Shown here: positions 34,814 through 46,618 of the stretch, one piece after another | Numbering within the stretch: position 1 is the stretch's first letter | Layout: each line of letters opens with the position of its first letter | NCBI GenBank assembly: GCA_916610825.1 | Contig: OU744447.1 | Coordinates: 23,628,962-23,692,961, forward strand | Length of the DNA stretch: 64,000 nucleotides | Origin: Haliclystus octoradiatus | Taxonomy: Eukaryota > Cnidaria > Staurozoa > Stauromedusae > Haliclystidae | Reading direction: 5' to 3' | Notes under the pieces: model-generated | The model's database searches: none | The model's input: only the letters and a program-made list of their open reading frames with translations | Told to the model about the DNA's origin: nothing | Position numbers and translations under genes: made by a program

Positions 34814-36245
34814 CTGAAACTAAAGAATGATCAATTAATGAATGTGTTTGTTTTGACGTCGGTATGATGACTCGAAATTGAGCAGTTCCATTTCAAATAG
34901 TTATTTAAGAACACATGCTAATAATGACATAGATTATCACTTTCTCGTTTTGATATTGCTATATACCTTCTCGATTTGCTTTCTGTATTTTATTACATAA
35001 CGAAATCAGGCTGCTTCCAATAAAAGAGTTTACAAATCTTCCACAATTTAAAGCTGTATTTATAAACATGGAATGATTCTAATCGAATGCAAATTCAGAT
35101 GTTTTTCATCAATAAGCGTTGATGCAACTAGCGATTCTACCAACGACATATATTAAGTACAATAGTGCCAACGCGTCTAATTTTGCGGGAGTTGAGAAGA
35201 GCAGTGGAATATTTTGAATATAGATAACAATTGTTTAACTCATTTAGATGTTCATTGGCAGGTGCTCCCGGGCAGGCGCTATTAGGGCAGAACTTAAAGT
35301 AGTTGTTAGCAGAGATTACGCTTACCCTTGAGCTTGCTCAAATAATAGACTTGAATGCCAAAAAGTAATATCTGTCAATAGACTTCTTGAAATTACTACA
35401 GCTGCGTTGGATAGGATAAACATTGTCATGATACTGATGCATACAATATTTGAATATTCGATGAGAATATGAAACGATGTTAATCAATCAAGTGTGCCTT
35501 GTAGATGTAGTTAACTGGTTTACAAGTTGCTAACGGTAGCAAACTTGGTTCCAATCCTCTAGTTTTTCACATGCAACGCGGTTTCTCGAACTTCGCTTCT
35601 TTTTCAACCCAATCCAAACAAGTGAAATCAAGTAAAATCAGGAACAACTTGTAAAGTTTCTGAATCCTGATAATTATGAAATTTTGTGGACTAGATTAAT
35701 GAATTTTACAAAACATCTAATAATCTCATTCTGCTCCGATTGAAGAATTTGTTTCTCTATCTTCCAATATTCGTAGCAGAAATCAGCGTGGAAAACTAAT
35801 ATTAAAGTAGGGATAACCGGATAATCCATTCTAATTAAGTAAAGTAAAATAAACTAACTGTTCTTCATCGTTTGTGTCAGTGATGAATATCAATTAGTTT
35901 AGATTTAATCTAGACGCTTTTATGGGTAGCATATGCTTGGCTAAGCCTATTAAAACTTCAGAGCAATATACATATATCCGTGGTTTATACTGTACTTCAA
36001 GTGATAATTTGGGCACAATGTGAAAGTGCACAGCATTATCAACATGATAAATTTACAAGTTATACAGTATTGTATGTGAAATTATTGCAAGCGTTCTGCT
36101 CTGTGATTAGCCAGGACGATTTTTCCGTCCCGAGCCATTTTGAACGCATCACTTTGCTAGCTGAATTTTATTTGGCCCTCACAGGAGCGTCTGCGTGAAG
36201 TTGAGGGCGATTAGGGAATGAGGCTAGATGTAATGTAGCGATCCA
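34814..36245. other. Upstream region of the PAN/TSP1 gene, nothing recognised
   Basis: This presumably holds the promoter or a 5' non-coding exon of the minus-strand gene. No TATA-type element can be argued for in such AT-rich DNA. No transposon or coding domain was recognised. Confidence 0.4.
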
Positions 36246-36438
36246 TCAACCTTTCGCAGGGACATTGTCAGAGAAAATGACCGAAAGAATCATTTCCTGA
36301 ACAATCTCACTAGAAATTAAGGAGTCACGAGCCTCGTTTTCAGCCAAAAGCATAGCATAAATTGGTGCATCCTTTGAAAACGCAGTTGCAATGAAAAACG
36401 CATATTTCAATACTGCTTTAACATCACAAAGCTTTCTT
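36246..36438 (-). CDS. Unrecognised candidate terminal exon
   Basis: A strong acceptor (ctattttcttatccag) ends at about 36439. It is followed by an open frame containing KLCDVKAVLKYAFFIATAFS and LLAENEARDSLISSEIVQEM, closing with a TGA. I recognise no family. It lies upstream of the PAN/TSP1 gene on the same strand and could be the last exon of a neighbouring gene that enters the window from the right, or a chance frame. Confidence 0.25.
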
Positions 36439-36753
36439 CTGGATAAGAAAATAGATAAAAAACAATCCACTACAATCACTTTATACTTTTAGTAGTGTAC
36501 ATTTTTATTTGAATAATTTCCACATGCCATGGCGCCGTCGCTGGCTGAAGTGCGGATAATACTCTTTCCAATCAATTACGATTAAATTACAATTAACAAA
36601 ATAAGATTTAGCGTAAGAACAAAATTAATTATTACAATAAAGAAATATTAAATATAAGATATTGTGGATAAAGATCAAGAAATATTATATCAAAAATATG
36701 TGGGACAAAAATATTGGACAAGCGCTGTTGCATTCATAGCAATTGAATAGACC

Positions 36754-38668
36754 ACTTCAAGGTTGTGACCGCCATGTCTCAGGGAGTGCAAAGGCATTGG
36801 GGAGAGTGCGCGGTCAAAAGGCATTTTGCTTTATTTTCAACACAAACTCTACCACGATAAGGTCGTTTCGGATTGTTATGAAAGGTGTACAAAGCCCTAT
36901 GGTAAGTATAGTTGTAGATATATTTATGTTGTTCTAACAGGGAATTTCGAAATAAGATATTGTGTCAACAAACCCACGCATCTATACTACGCATCTGGTC
37001 TTTACATTTCTCAATATTTCGAACGTCGATGTCATCAATCACAATATATATCATATTTTGGACAAACTGTCGTGACTACGAAACGTTGAAATTCATTTGT
37101 TAGCTTTCATGATTTTTAAATGGCTGGTAAACAACCTGAAGAAACCTTATCGCATGATGATATATTAAACTGGACTGTAATCTCTTTGAAAGACTTTCTT
37201 GCTCTTCGTGGCTTGAACCAAGGAGGTAAGAAAGCTAAACTTGTCTCTAGAGAATTCGGTGCCCACGAGCCGTTTCAAAATTTGAAAAACCTTGATTCGT
37301 CCAATAGCTTGTTCAACGTAAATGCGCACATTAGCAATACTGGATGTTTTTCTAACATCTGATTGCAGCATTTGCATCGCAGCAGCTTTGCTTGGAGGAA
37401 TGCAAAGGGTAACAATTCGGAGCATGAGTTCATCACGAATTTTAAAATCCCTGTCTACCATTTACTTCGTCATAAGGTTCTAAATAATTTGGAAAACCAC
37501 TATCACTAACGATAAAAATGTCACTTGCTCTGCCACCATAAGCTGGCGAGACATAAGAAATTGTTCCATTAGGAGTAATAGCAACTAGTACCTTAAATGT
37601 GTAAGGGTGCTTATACTCACTCCACATTGTTGCTGCGAGGTCTAATCCACTAGGTGTTTCAGTAAAACATTCAAAACAGCCTATAATACATCTCACTTTA
37701 GGATATAGCTTTTGAAAAAGTGAAGTAGATGGCTTTGAATTTGACCCCAACTTGGCCATATAATAAGAACATATAGCTCCCTGGCACACAACTTGATCCA
37801 AGTAACGAAGATACTAGATGTTGTGTCAGTAGATATCTTGAATCTGAAGGCCAAGTCATCAATCAGCAATGCGAGTCGAAGTTTCATCAGAGCTAAAAGA
37901 AACTCCTGCTCTAAAGCTAACTTTCTTGATGGCCCTCTTCTTCTGGAGCTTGGCCCAGCAAATTCCTGCAACGTCGTCATCTTGGTGGCTCCCTCTCGCG
38001 TGGTTTGTTTTGTACCTCTCCAATATTAAATTCCATCTGCTTTAGGTAAAAGATAATTGAACAAGCATTTAAAAGCGTCTGTTGATGGCAAACCACAGTA
38101 AAATTTCACATCACATTCCCTTGTAAAATGTTCAAATGTGAGAGATATTCTTTCCATTGGTTGCACTGGATCAACGATAGGATTGATTGAAACTGTAGAT
38201 GACGAACACGATGCTGGAATAGACCTTTTTCGTGAAGGATTTAAGCGAGGTTTTTTTGGTGTACTATTACGTAAATATTCAGTTATAGTCATAAAAACAG
38301 GGTGAAAGTCTATTGACTTATCGTCTGGAGTTCTTTTACCAAGTTGGGAGTGGTTTGAGCAAATGAACGCTCCAGGGACAGGATTAAACTCATCAGACCT
38401 GCTTTTCACAACATGTTTACGCCAAACCTCCGATAAAACTGGATCCTTTGGCCATTTATGAAAACGTAAAACATCAACATGAGACCTTTTAACAATTAAA
38501 TCTGGATATCTTTTATCATTATCACAATAACCAGCAGCACAATGAGCGTGATTAGGCATGATAAAATTGATAAAAACGTTCGTCGGCAATATGCAAAACA
38601 CTGTTTGACCGCACACTCGCCCCAATGATTTTGCACCCCCTGAGTCATGGCGTTCAAAACCTTGAAGT
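36754..38668 (-). mobile_element. ISL2EU/Harbinger-like DNA transposon, 1.9 kb
   Basis: Inverted terminal repeats of about 80 bp begin ACTTCAAGGTT at both ends. They share TCAGGG-GTGCAAA, CATTGGGG-GAGTG and GCGGTCAAA blocks (36754-36835 and 38585-38668). The interior encodes THAP-zinc-finger and DDE transposase sequence on the minus strand. The THAP plus DDE_Tnp_4-like combination is typical of ISL2EU/Harbinger-like elements. No second (nuclease) gene is present. The target duplication is not clear by eye. Confidence 0.82.
37165..38559 (-). pseudogene. THAP-DDE transposase, broken
   Basis: From the Met at 38559, a THAP zinc finger is visible: CAAGYC, then RFHKWPKD, then FICSNH (C2CH pattern). 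A linker (KKPRLNPSRKRS) and a stretch ending LLPKADGI lead to an in-frame stop at about 38028. Reading then continues with RRGPSRKLALEQEFLLALMK and FVTWIKLCARELYVLIIWPS, then after a frameshift CIIGCFECFTETPSG, SEYKHPYTFKVLVAITPNG, YGGRASDI and, after another shift, VEQAIGRIKVFQILK. The DDE triad should be D, D, E. The second D (RASDI) and the E (VEQAIGR) remain, but the first D is replaced by G in CIIGCFE. It is inactive on several counts. Confidence 0.82.
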
Positions 38669-39972
38669 ATTATTCGAAAGTAATATATGTAATAGCTTGC
38701 AATGAATTTCAAGGTAAATTTGTTAATAAGTTATTGTAAGACTCAAGTAAATAGAAAATGTTCAAGTTTTTATCGATAGATATAATAGAAAAGTACCGAT
38801 AACTAAGCCTTAATATATGTCTCTCTCTGCGACTACACGCCCCTTACTCCCCTGCAAAAATGAACAAGGTTTAAATGATAGTGACCACGCTGACTGCTAA
38901 TATTGTGTAGGTTGGTCTCGGGAGACCGTATCTGTGGCATGTCTTTATTTATTCCCGTTTATGTACTGCATTTATAATGTTGCCCGGGAGACTTTTGTTG
39001 GAATAGCGATTGTTTGGGTTCGAGCATCTCTATAAAGTAGACAGTAATAAAACAATAATGGAAATTCATAGCCTTCAAAAACGGTACGTTTAAACTCCCT
39101 TTATGTATAATTTTGGATCAATACAGTGATCGCTGAAGTGGACGCTGCGACTAAAAATTCCCCAAATTTGTATCAATTTTTCTGAATCCGCTGTTGCAGG
39201 TAGCTGTCTAAGAAATTATCTTAAACATTTCTACATTTTTATAATTTTTTGCAAGTGAAATGATATCAATCATGATCATATTGGAATATATCGATCTCGA
39301 GGCACCCGCTCGGGTATGGTAGCACTTTTTCAGCGCATCACAAGCCAACCGTCCTACGTCCTGAATTTATAATGGCGCCGCTGCTTGAGCGTCTGCTAAG
39401 TTTCGCGGGTAAATCGCATGCTTTCGGGTTGGTAAAGCACAAGGCAACAAGGAATATGAAGTAGTTTCTATATTTATATTACAACATTTGGGGTTAATGA
39501 TATTTCTCTATCTGTACGTTTCAATTGATATATCTGTAATTGACATTAGTATATAAAATAATGACCCTGTTTATTATACAAAATATTCAGTGAGCGTGAA
39601 ATTACTTACGTATATACTTTTCTTTGATTATTTGTAGAAACACTGTAACCATTCAACTACTAAACGATTTTTTGAATTATATCCGTTTCTATTACGATAT
39701 AACTATGCAAGCGAAGAAATATCGCATTGAGTGTATTGTAAGTTGCGTTAATTGAAATTCACTGTTGCCTAAACACTTTCAGCATAGAAAAGCTATTAGC
39801 TCATATTTGCACATTTGTTTACTGCTTTGAAATATTAATGGACTTGTAGCTGGTGGAATACATATTTATATTATTTAATAGATCACTAAAAAAATATTGG
39901 TCAAAAATTTATTATTAACTCCACGATATGAGAAAATGTATTGACAGCATTGAGAACCGAAACTATTGACTG
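38669..39972. other. Spacer, nothing recognised
   Basis: Sequence between the ISL2EU-like and LTR elements. No coding homology, RNA or clear repeat was seen. Confidence 0.4.
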
Positions 39973-40467
39973 TGTTGACGCGTTTTCTGTTGCCATTATA
40001 GTTATCGCCTTTATGTTTAGTCACAATCACTGTCATCGTTCATCAGCTTCTATTTGTGTTTAAATTGTTTCATTGTGATTGAGTTCATTCATCGTATTGT
40101 CTAGTTTTTCAATAGCTAGAATTTGTGGTTTGTATTATGTGGAACTTATTTGTCTGTTTGTGATGGAGTTCTGTGTTAAACTTGTTTGTTGTCAACATTC
40201 CTCACCTTTGAGTTAAGTATTTGATAGAAACTGACTCTTAGCTTAGAAGTATTTGCGTAACATGACTTTGGTGTTACTGTTATTTATTATCTTTTTGTAT
40301 AACATAAATATTGAAGATGTTATAATTTAGTTCATGTCAACGGATAGCCTTGAGATTTTTGTCGCCTCCTACATTGATTTGTTTGAAAGAATTTGATTTA
40401 CAGTCCTCTGAAGATTGCCTTCGTTATAGTTCTTCATTCAGACAGCAATTTAGGATATTTAGCAACC
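39973..40467 (+). repeat. 5' LTR of a BEL/Pao-like element
   Basis: Starts TGTTGACGCG and ends about TTTAGCAACC. It aligns over its full length with three separated pieces downstream (42173-42468, 44306-44472, 49857-49940), which together form the 3' LTR. Shared landmarks are tatcgcctttatgtttagtc, gatagccttgagatttttgt, and cttcgttatagttctt with cagacagcaa. The best-preserved 3' copy begins TGTTTACGCA and ends TTTAGTAACA, fitting the TG...CA rule. Confidence 0.75.
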
Positions 40468-42172
40468 ACAGAAACCGTTCACAATTTGGTCCGTCGAAAT
40501 AGTCGGTCATTTGCCTTTAGTTTTATTGTCGACATGAAATTGCTGATGACATTTGCCATTGTTTTGCCGAACGCTGTGAAATAGAATTTATTGTGCAAAC
40601 GATATCTTGATTTGCAACCTAAACAAGAAACTGATGAGTATGTCACATTTGATTTACACAATAACACCAATAAGACAGGAGACACAGAATACATTCCCTC
40701 GAAGTAAATGTTGTGGAAGTTGTTACCCTGGATTCGAAAGAAACACCTATGTTTTTTGAAATGATTACTCCAATTGTACATAAAGCAATGGCTTACGATA
40801 GCACGTGTTGTCTAATTGAAGTCGAGGTTGCTATTGCGAAAGAGACAACTTTGTTTTTTGAGATTCATACACCAGTTAATGACACTGTAGTGAGTCATTA
40901 CGATGACAATGAAATTTTAGTTTTGAAGCCCTGTAGTGGGATATATCCTGCCAAAAACAGTAGTAAAAATTTAGTATGCCTATATACGACATTTACTAGT
41001 AATCGTGCCTTTGTAATTGATTTTGAAAACTAGAATTCCTTCATTGTATACTATTGGGGGACGATTGGAGCTCTTCTAGCTAGTACAAATGTCACTGAAA
41101 AACATTTTCCTAATGAGTTAGTAGAGGTATGGAAGTATGAATAATATAGCTATCTTGATCCTCGCTGGAAGGATTATTTGGGTGAAATCCTGACATTTGA
41201 ATGCATTAAGAATTTGTTTTTGTATATATTTATGATTTGTTTTAGTAGTTTTTGATACTCATTTTTGCAATTTGTTGTTTTTACAAAGCATTTTTCAGGC
41301 TACTGCTCAAAAGATCTAGTTGTGAATCCACTCTAGACCACTGCTGTATCAAGTTTGTAGGTGTGAGGTTTAGCCATTCTTTTTGTTATAATAAAGTAAG
41401 TTAAAAACAAAGAAGAAGTTTACAACTAAAGTTTTAAATACCTATAAAAGTCTTGCATTGAATAGCATAAAAATAGCGATTAAAACTAGATAAAACTGAT
41501 TAAAATTTTATTAAACCAACGTAGACAAGACTATCATTTCAAGTAAAAATTAAATGAATAAAGGTAACGTAAAATTATGGCATGAAAAATTAACATTGAA
41601 AATTGTGTAGTATATAATGATGTAGTTTCATCCCAGACAGTGGTGGCCATCTTTTGCTCGTTCTGGTGGTGTCCATCGATTGCCTGCCCATGAAGTATCT
41701 GACGCTGATCTCTCAGTTCTTGGATCAATGAAGAAAATTTGGAATGATGTCATCCTTCTGGGGCGTTCTGGTATTGTGAAGAGCAACAACAACAATCTGC
41801 ATTTATAGTTATTATTAAAGTGACGAACAATATCAATCTTAATTAGTTAGTACTCACGGACAATTTTCCACCAATGTTTAATGTATCATCTGGCTCGAGG
41901 TATAGGCCTGGTTCTCATAAAGTTGAAAATAGTGAACTAAGAAGACCTATAGTGAAATTAGCACTGCTAGAAGCATATAGTTGTAAATGATAATTTAGTT
42001 TACGTATTTGGTAAATAGAATGCCACATTATTGTTGCATAAAGTAGTGTATAATTAGTTTTAGTTAAAGGTCTTTTGGATGCCACTTGTTGTTAAATTTA
42101 GTTAAGGATTTTTCTAATTTGTCTTTTTGCAACCTTTTGTAGTGAGATATATATCTCATAGGGGAGGAATGT
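40468..42172 (+). mobile_element. Internal region of the LTR element (BEL/Pao-like, mostly deleted)
   Basis: About 1.7 kb between the LTRs. It starts with sequence that could hold a primer-binding site (tttggtccgtcgaa, near 40483) and ends with a clear polypurine tract AGGGGAGGAA directly before the 3' LTR. Near 41900-41975, plus-strand reading gives RYRPGSHKVENSELRRPIVK, similar to the C-terminal tail of BEL/Pao polyproteins. No RT core is present, so this copy has a large internal deletion. The family assignment is tentative. Confidence 0.5.
40692..41033 (+). CDS. Unrecognised ORF inside the LTR element
   Basis: An open frame of about 110 codons without a clear ATG. It includes VVEVVTLDSKETPMFFEMI, KETTLFFEIHTPVNDTVVS and LKPCSGIYPAKN. 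The two parts KETPMFFEMITPIV and KETTLFFEIHTPVN look like an internal repeat of about 40 residues. I do not recognise the family. It may be the remains of gag or an accessory gene of the LTR element. Confidence 0.3.
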   Translation, partial: HSLEVNVVEVVTLDSKETPMFFEMITPIVHKAMAYDSTCCLIEVEVAIAKETTLFFEIHTPVNDTVVSHYDDNEILVLKPCSGIYPAKNSSKNLVCLYTTFTSNRAFVIDFEN

Positions 42173-42468
42173 TTACGCATTTTGTATTGCCATTAGTTAT
42201 CGCCTTTATGTTTAGTCTCAATCATTGTCATCGTTCATTAGCTTCAATTTGTGTTTGAAATGTTTCATTGTGATTGATTGCATTCATGGTATTGTCTAGT
42301 ATTTCAATAGTTATAATTTGTGCTTTGTATTATATGGGACTTCTTCCTGTCTGTTTTGTGGTGGAGTTCTGTGTTAAACTTGTTTAAGTTAGGTTTCGCC
42401 TAGCCATCGTCTTGTAAACATGTGGTTTGAGCTCAACATTCCTCGTCTTTGAGTTAAGAATTTGATAG

Positions 42469-44305
42469 TAGTAGTAGTAAAGACAGTCACATTATAGGAA
42501 TGTGCCGTCCCTCTTACGCTTTACATATTTGCTACACAAAGAACGCCACAAATCACGGTCAGGTCTAGCTGACAAAGAAACTTGAAAATAACACAATTCA
42601 CGATACAAAACATTATGAAAGATACTACTCCCCCATAGCCACGTCGAAGCATCTCCTTCGATTGCCAGAGAAGGATGTCATGCAGCGGTTGAGGTGCATA
42701 CGTCTTTGATCTTTCGATGTGACCTAAAAAGGACATTTGACGTTAGTGAGTAATAGCAGAGGGAGAAGGGGAAATTTTTCTGAGTTTAGTAGACGGTAAG
42801 TTTGGCCAATGTATTCCTAAAGAATGCCGAAGTATGGAGTCATAAGCCGAGGCAAGTCGGGTCAACAGTGAGGTTGATGGAACCCCCGTTTCCCTGCAGT
42901 ACAACTTAAAGTGATACCCCTCTGCTTGTCTAGGTCTGTAGACGAGCTTTTGTTGACGGTAATGACAGCAGATCTTCACCACTGACCCGGTACTTGTTGT
43001 TTCCATGACAAAACGGCATTTATGATGATAAGTAGCTCATTTTGCACAAGAGGTTCTCGAAGTGCCAGGGTGGGGACTCCATCTGGTCCAGGAGGCGCAA
43101 GGGGTTTCATAGAAATAGAATACAGCATAATTCGTCATTAGTAACAGGAGAAGTATTATAATTGGACATATCAGGAGGGGAGAAGTTAAGAGGTGGTGCT
43201 AATTTATTTAACGATATTAAACAGGGTGGGGGATTATATAAATCATAAAAATAATTACGAATCATACTGTTTGCCTGGACAGAATCATACGCTTCAACTA
43301 ATAAGGGCTTGGGGGATGGGGCATTATGAGCGGCAGCAAGATCTATTGTTTTTTATTAACAATAGATTGTAAAAGACTGATATTGTGTATAGCAGGAGAA
43401 CAATCACGTAATTGTTTTTAGCAAGTTTTAATTCATATCTTACCTGTGTGATCATTGCGTCATTGTCCCAAGAAGCGCGTGACCATTGTCGCTTTCTCCG
43501 CGGCAAAGCGTCCTCCACTGCTTTGATGATGGCTGAGGAAAGAATGGAGAAATCACCTTTTGTGGGCTTTCCAACAAGAGAATTCTCAAGACAGTCGTTA
43601 AACACTTGTGAAAACTCTGAAAGACTTTCCCAAGAAAGGGATGACCCAGCCTTTCCTATGCGATATCGGATGCGTTGTTTCCTGCTAAAGAAAACAAGGC
43701 GATGGTCAGATGGAATAGCAAATTGTGCTATAGTATCACAATCATAAAATAAACGTGGACAACTAGTGAGAATATAATCAAGACATTATTTCATGCCTTT
43801 CGGACCAAAGGAAATAGCGCGTTTTGACAAACGTTTACGACACACAGAATTTAACGGAGTAAAGTCATAGAGGTTAACAAGATCAATTAAATAAGGGGAA
43901 TTATCATTTAAATTACGTCCTACAGGGTTTAATGACAAGGGGTAACACGCATTAAAATCACCACACAACATTATAGCATCACGGAATGGTAAATTAACTA
44001 AGATTGAAGGTAACTGAGCAAAGAAAAGGGAGGCCTTGATCTGTCTAACAGCAGTGGGAGAGTAAGCAGAGAAAACATGTACGATACGATCAAATAATTT
44101 AACAGACAATTTTAAAATACAGAATGAATGAGACTTTACAAGAATATAACGAGCATCAACACATGGATTACATATAAATCCTACACCACCAACACCATAA
44201 CATTCAACAGACGATGTAATAAATGTATATTTATAATCTAACTCAACATAACGAATAGGTTCATCGTGAATAATATGATGTTCCTGAACAGCAACAAACA
44301 AAAGT
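42469..44305 (-). mobile_element. RTE-like LINE, internally deleted
   Basis: Flanked by a 9-bp target duplication TTTGATAG with one further matching base (ATTTGATAG at 42460-42468 and 44306-44314). The element's 3' end, on the minus strand, is a short (TAC)n run (42469-42480), as in RTE elements. It contains an endonuclease (43324-44301) and a short C-terminal tail, but the reverse transcriptase core is missing. Confidence 0.8.
42743..44301 (-). pseudogene. RTE-like endonuclease and RT tail
   Basis: The minus-strand endonuclease has CVQEH-type start VAVQEHHIIHDEPIRYVELD, then GVGGVGFICNP, VHVFSAYSPTAV and LCGDFNACY (apurinic-type endonuclease motifs; D in GDFN is catalytic), followed by the segment with PSDHRLVFF (SDH motif) and PRRKRQWSRASWDND. 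The C-terminal part at 42743-43006 shows LASAYDSILRHSLGIHWP, then FLGHIERS, the usual RTE tail. The central RT palm (YADD box) is absent. It once nicked target DNA for retrotransposition. Confidence 0.75.
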
Positions 44306-44471
44306 ATTTGATAGAGACTGACTCTTAGCTTGAAAGTATTTCGGTAACATGAATTTGGTGTTACTGTTATTTATTATCTTTTTTGTATAACATAAGTATT
44401 GAAGATGTTATAATTTAGTTCATGTCAACGGATAGCCTTGAGATTTTTGTCGCCTCCTAAATTGATATGTT

Positions 44472-44495
44472 TAATAATAATAATAATAATAATAA
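44472..44495. repeat. (TAA)n, short left part
   Basis: About eight TAA units directly left of the Penelope palindrome. They are the counterpart of the long array on its right, which indicates insertion into a TAA tract. Confidence 0.85.
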
Positions 44496-44530
44496 TGAGA
44501 CAAATGACAGCGATAAAAGAGACATAATTT

Positions 44531-44566
44531 AGCAACGTTTCGTTATCTTCTTAATAACATCGTCAG
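44531..44566 (-). ncRNA. Hammerhead-like core in Penelope end (minus arm)
   Basis: Mirror copy of 45562-45597; CTGACGA reads at 44566-44560. It has the same strengths and weaknesses as the plus-arm motif. Confidence 0.48.
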
Positions 44567-44690
44567 GCGAGTGAGTGATATTGAAAATTTCATAAAATAT
44601 ATAGAGAAAACTAATTAACATAATTCTAATAGAGCGATTAAATTAAATTAAATTTAATTCACAGACATCGATACGGAAGACTGTCAGTGA

Positions 44691-45058
44691 TCAAACAAAG
44701 AGCCGGGATTTAACAGAGTCTAATTGCGTGTTGAGTGTAGGCTTGATCTGCCGAATCGCAAGCATTTCATGAATGAGGCAATCAAAACGGTTCTTACATT
44801 TTTTAATAACTCGAAAGTTTTGATGACAATCGCGGACGGTAATACCATGTGAATGGCGAAGATGTGATCCAATGGCCGATCCAGTATGTCCGTCAATGCG
44901 TTGATGTAAGTGTTGGCAAGTGAAGCCAACATAACTTGCATCACACAAGTCACATTGAAAACAATAAACAACGCATTGACGAGACAAGAGCGGTGGCTTT
45001 GGCTCACGTAATCGCAAATCATCTACAATTTTCCTAGTGTTGAAAACCGGTCTGATAA
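44691..45058 (-). CDS. Penelope GIY-YIG endonuclease, minus arm (5' truncated)
   Basis: Identical in reverse to the plus arm. It reads LRLREPKPPLLSRQCVVYCF, then CDLCDASYVGFTCQHLHQRI, HTGSAIGSHLRHSHG, RFDCLIHEMLAIRQIKPTLN and ends SRLFV. The SYVG of YVGFT stands for the YIG half of GIY-YIG, the paired cysteines (FQCDLCD) for the Penelope-type insert, and the E of IHEM for the metal-binding glutamate. The frame is open to the palindrome centre, where the RT part would join. Confidence 0.8.
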
Positions 45059-45059
45059 T

Positions 45060-45437
45060 TTGGCCGATATTATCAGACCGGTTTTCAACACTAGGAAAAT
45101 TGTAGATGATTTGCGATTACGTGAGCCAAAGCCACCGCTCTTGTCTCGTCAATGCGTTGTTTATTGTTTTCAATGTGACTTGTGTGATGCAAGTTATGTT
45201 GGCTTCACTTGCCAACACTTACATCAACGCATTGACGGACATACTGGATCGGCCATTGGATCACATCTTCGCCATTCACATGGTATTACCGTCCGCGATT
45301 GTCATCAAAACTTTCGAGTTATTAAAAAATGTAAGAACCGTTTTGATTGCCTCATTCATGAAATGCTTGCGATTCGGCAGATCAAGCCTACACTCAACAC
45401 GCAATTAGACTCTGTTAAATCCCGGCTCTTTGTTTGA
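45060..45437 (+). CDS. Penelope GIY-YIG endonuclease, plus arm (5' truncated)
   Basis: The open frame has 125 codons, beginning at the palindrome centre (the Met here is not the natural start) and ending with a TGA after SRLFV. Motifs are VVYCFQCDLCDASYVGF, R of HLHQRIDGH, and E of CLIHEMLAI. This domain cuts DNA for target-primed reverse transcription in Penelope-like elements, usually fused behind a telomerase-like RT, which is absent here. No stops or frameshifts occur in the domain, so it is recent. Confidence 0.82.
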   Translation: MADIIRPVFNTRKIVDDLRLREPKPPLLSRQCVVYCFQCDLCDASYVGFTCQHLHQRIDGHTGSAIGSHLRHSHGITVRDCHQNFRVIKKCKNRFDCLIHEMLAIRQIKPTLNTQLDSVKSRLFV

Positions 45438-45561
45438 TCACTGACAGTCTTCCGTATCGATGTCTGTGAATTAAATTTAATTTAATTTAATCGCTCTATT
45501 AGAATTATGTTAATTAGTTTTCTCTATATATTTTATGAAATTTTCAATATCACTCACTCGC

Positions 45562-45597
45562 CTGACGATGTTATTAAGAAGATAACGAAACGTTGCT
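45562..45597 (+). ncRNA. Hammerhead-like core in Penelope end (plus arm)
   Basis: CTGACGA (45562-45568), a stem GTTAT / ATAAC (45570-45574 with 45582-45586, loop TAAGAAG), then GAAA (45587-45590) and the self-complementary AACGTT (45589-45594). This matches the small hammerhead variants known from Penelope-like elements, in which a palindromic stem III works between two molecules. Stem I is weak: only about two pairs (CGC/GC) next to the core. It is a candidate only. Confidence 0.5.
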
Positions 45598-45650
45598 AAA
45601 TTATGTCTCTTTTATCGCTGTCATTTGTCTCAAAATTAATAAGTAAAACT

Positions 45651-46618
<968 letters not shown>

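Larger units (their letters stand above)
44496..45632. mobile_element. Penelope-like element: perfect head-to-head palindrome
   Basis: Arms 44496-45058 and 45070-45632 (563 bp each) are reverse complements with no difference I could find. An 11-nt spacer (ttggccgat region) sits at the centre near 45064. Each arm carries the C-terminal GIY-YIG endonuclease and the 3' end of a Penelope-like element; the reverse transcriptase half is missing. Penelope elements are known for odd terminal arrangements, including inverted partial copies. An assembly hairpin artefact must be excluded because the arms are identical. Confidence 0.88.

Noticed and set aside
44720-45022. Alternative 100-codon frames in both Penelope arms
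   Set aside because: They overlap the GIY-YIG frame in a different phase; only the GIY-YIG frame has domain motifs.
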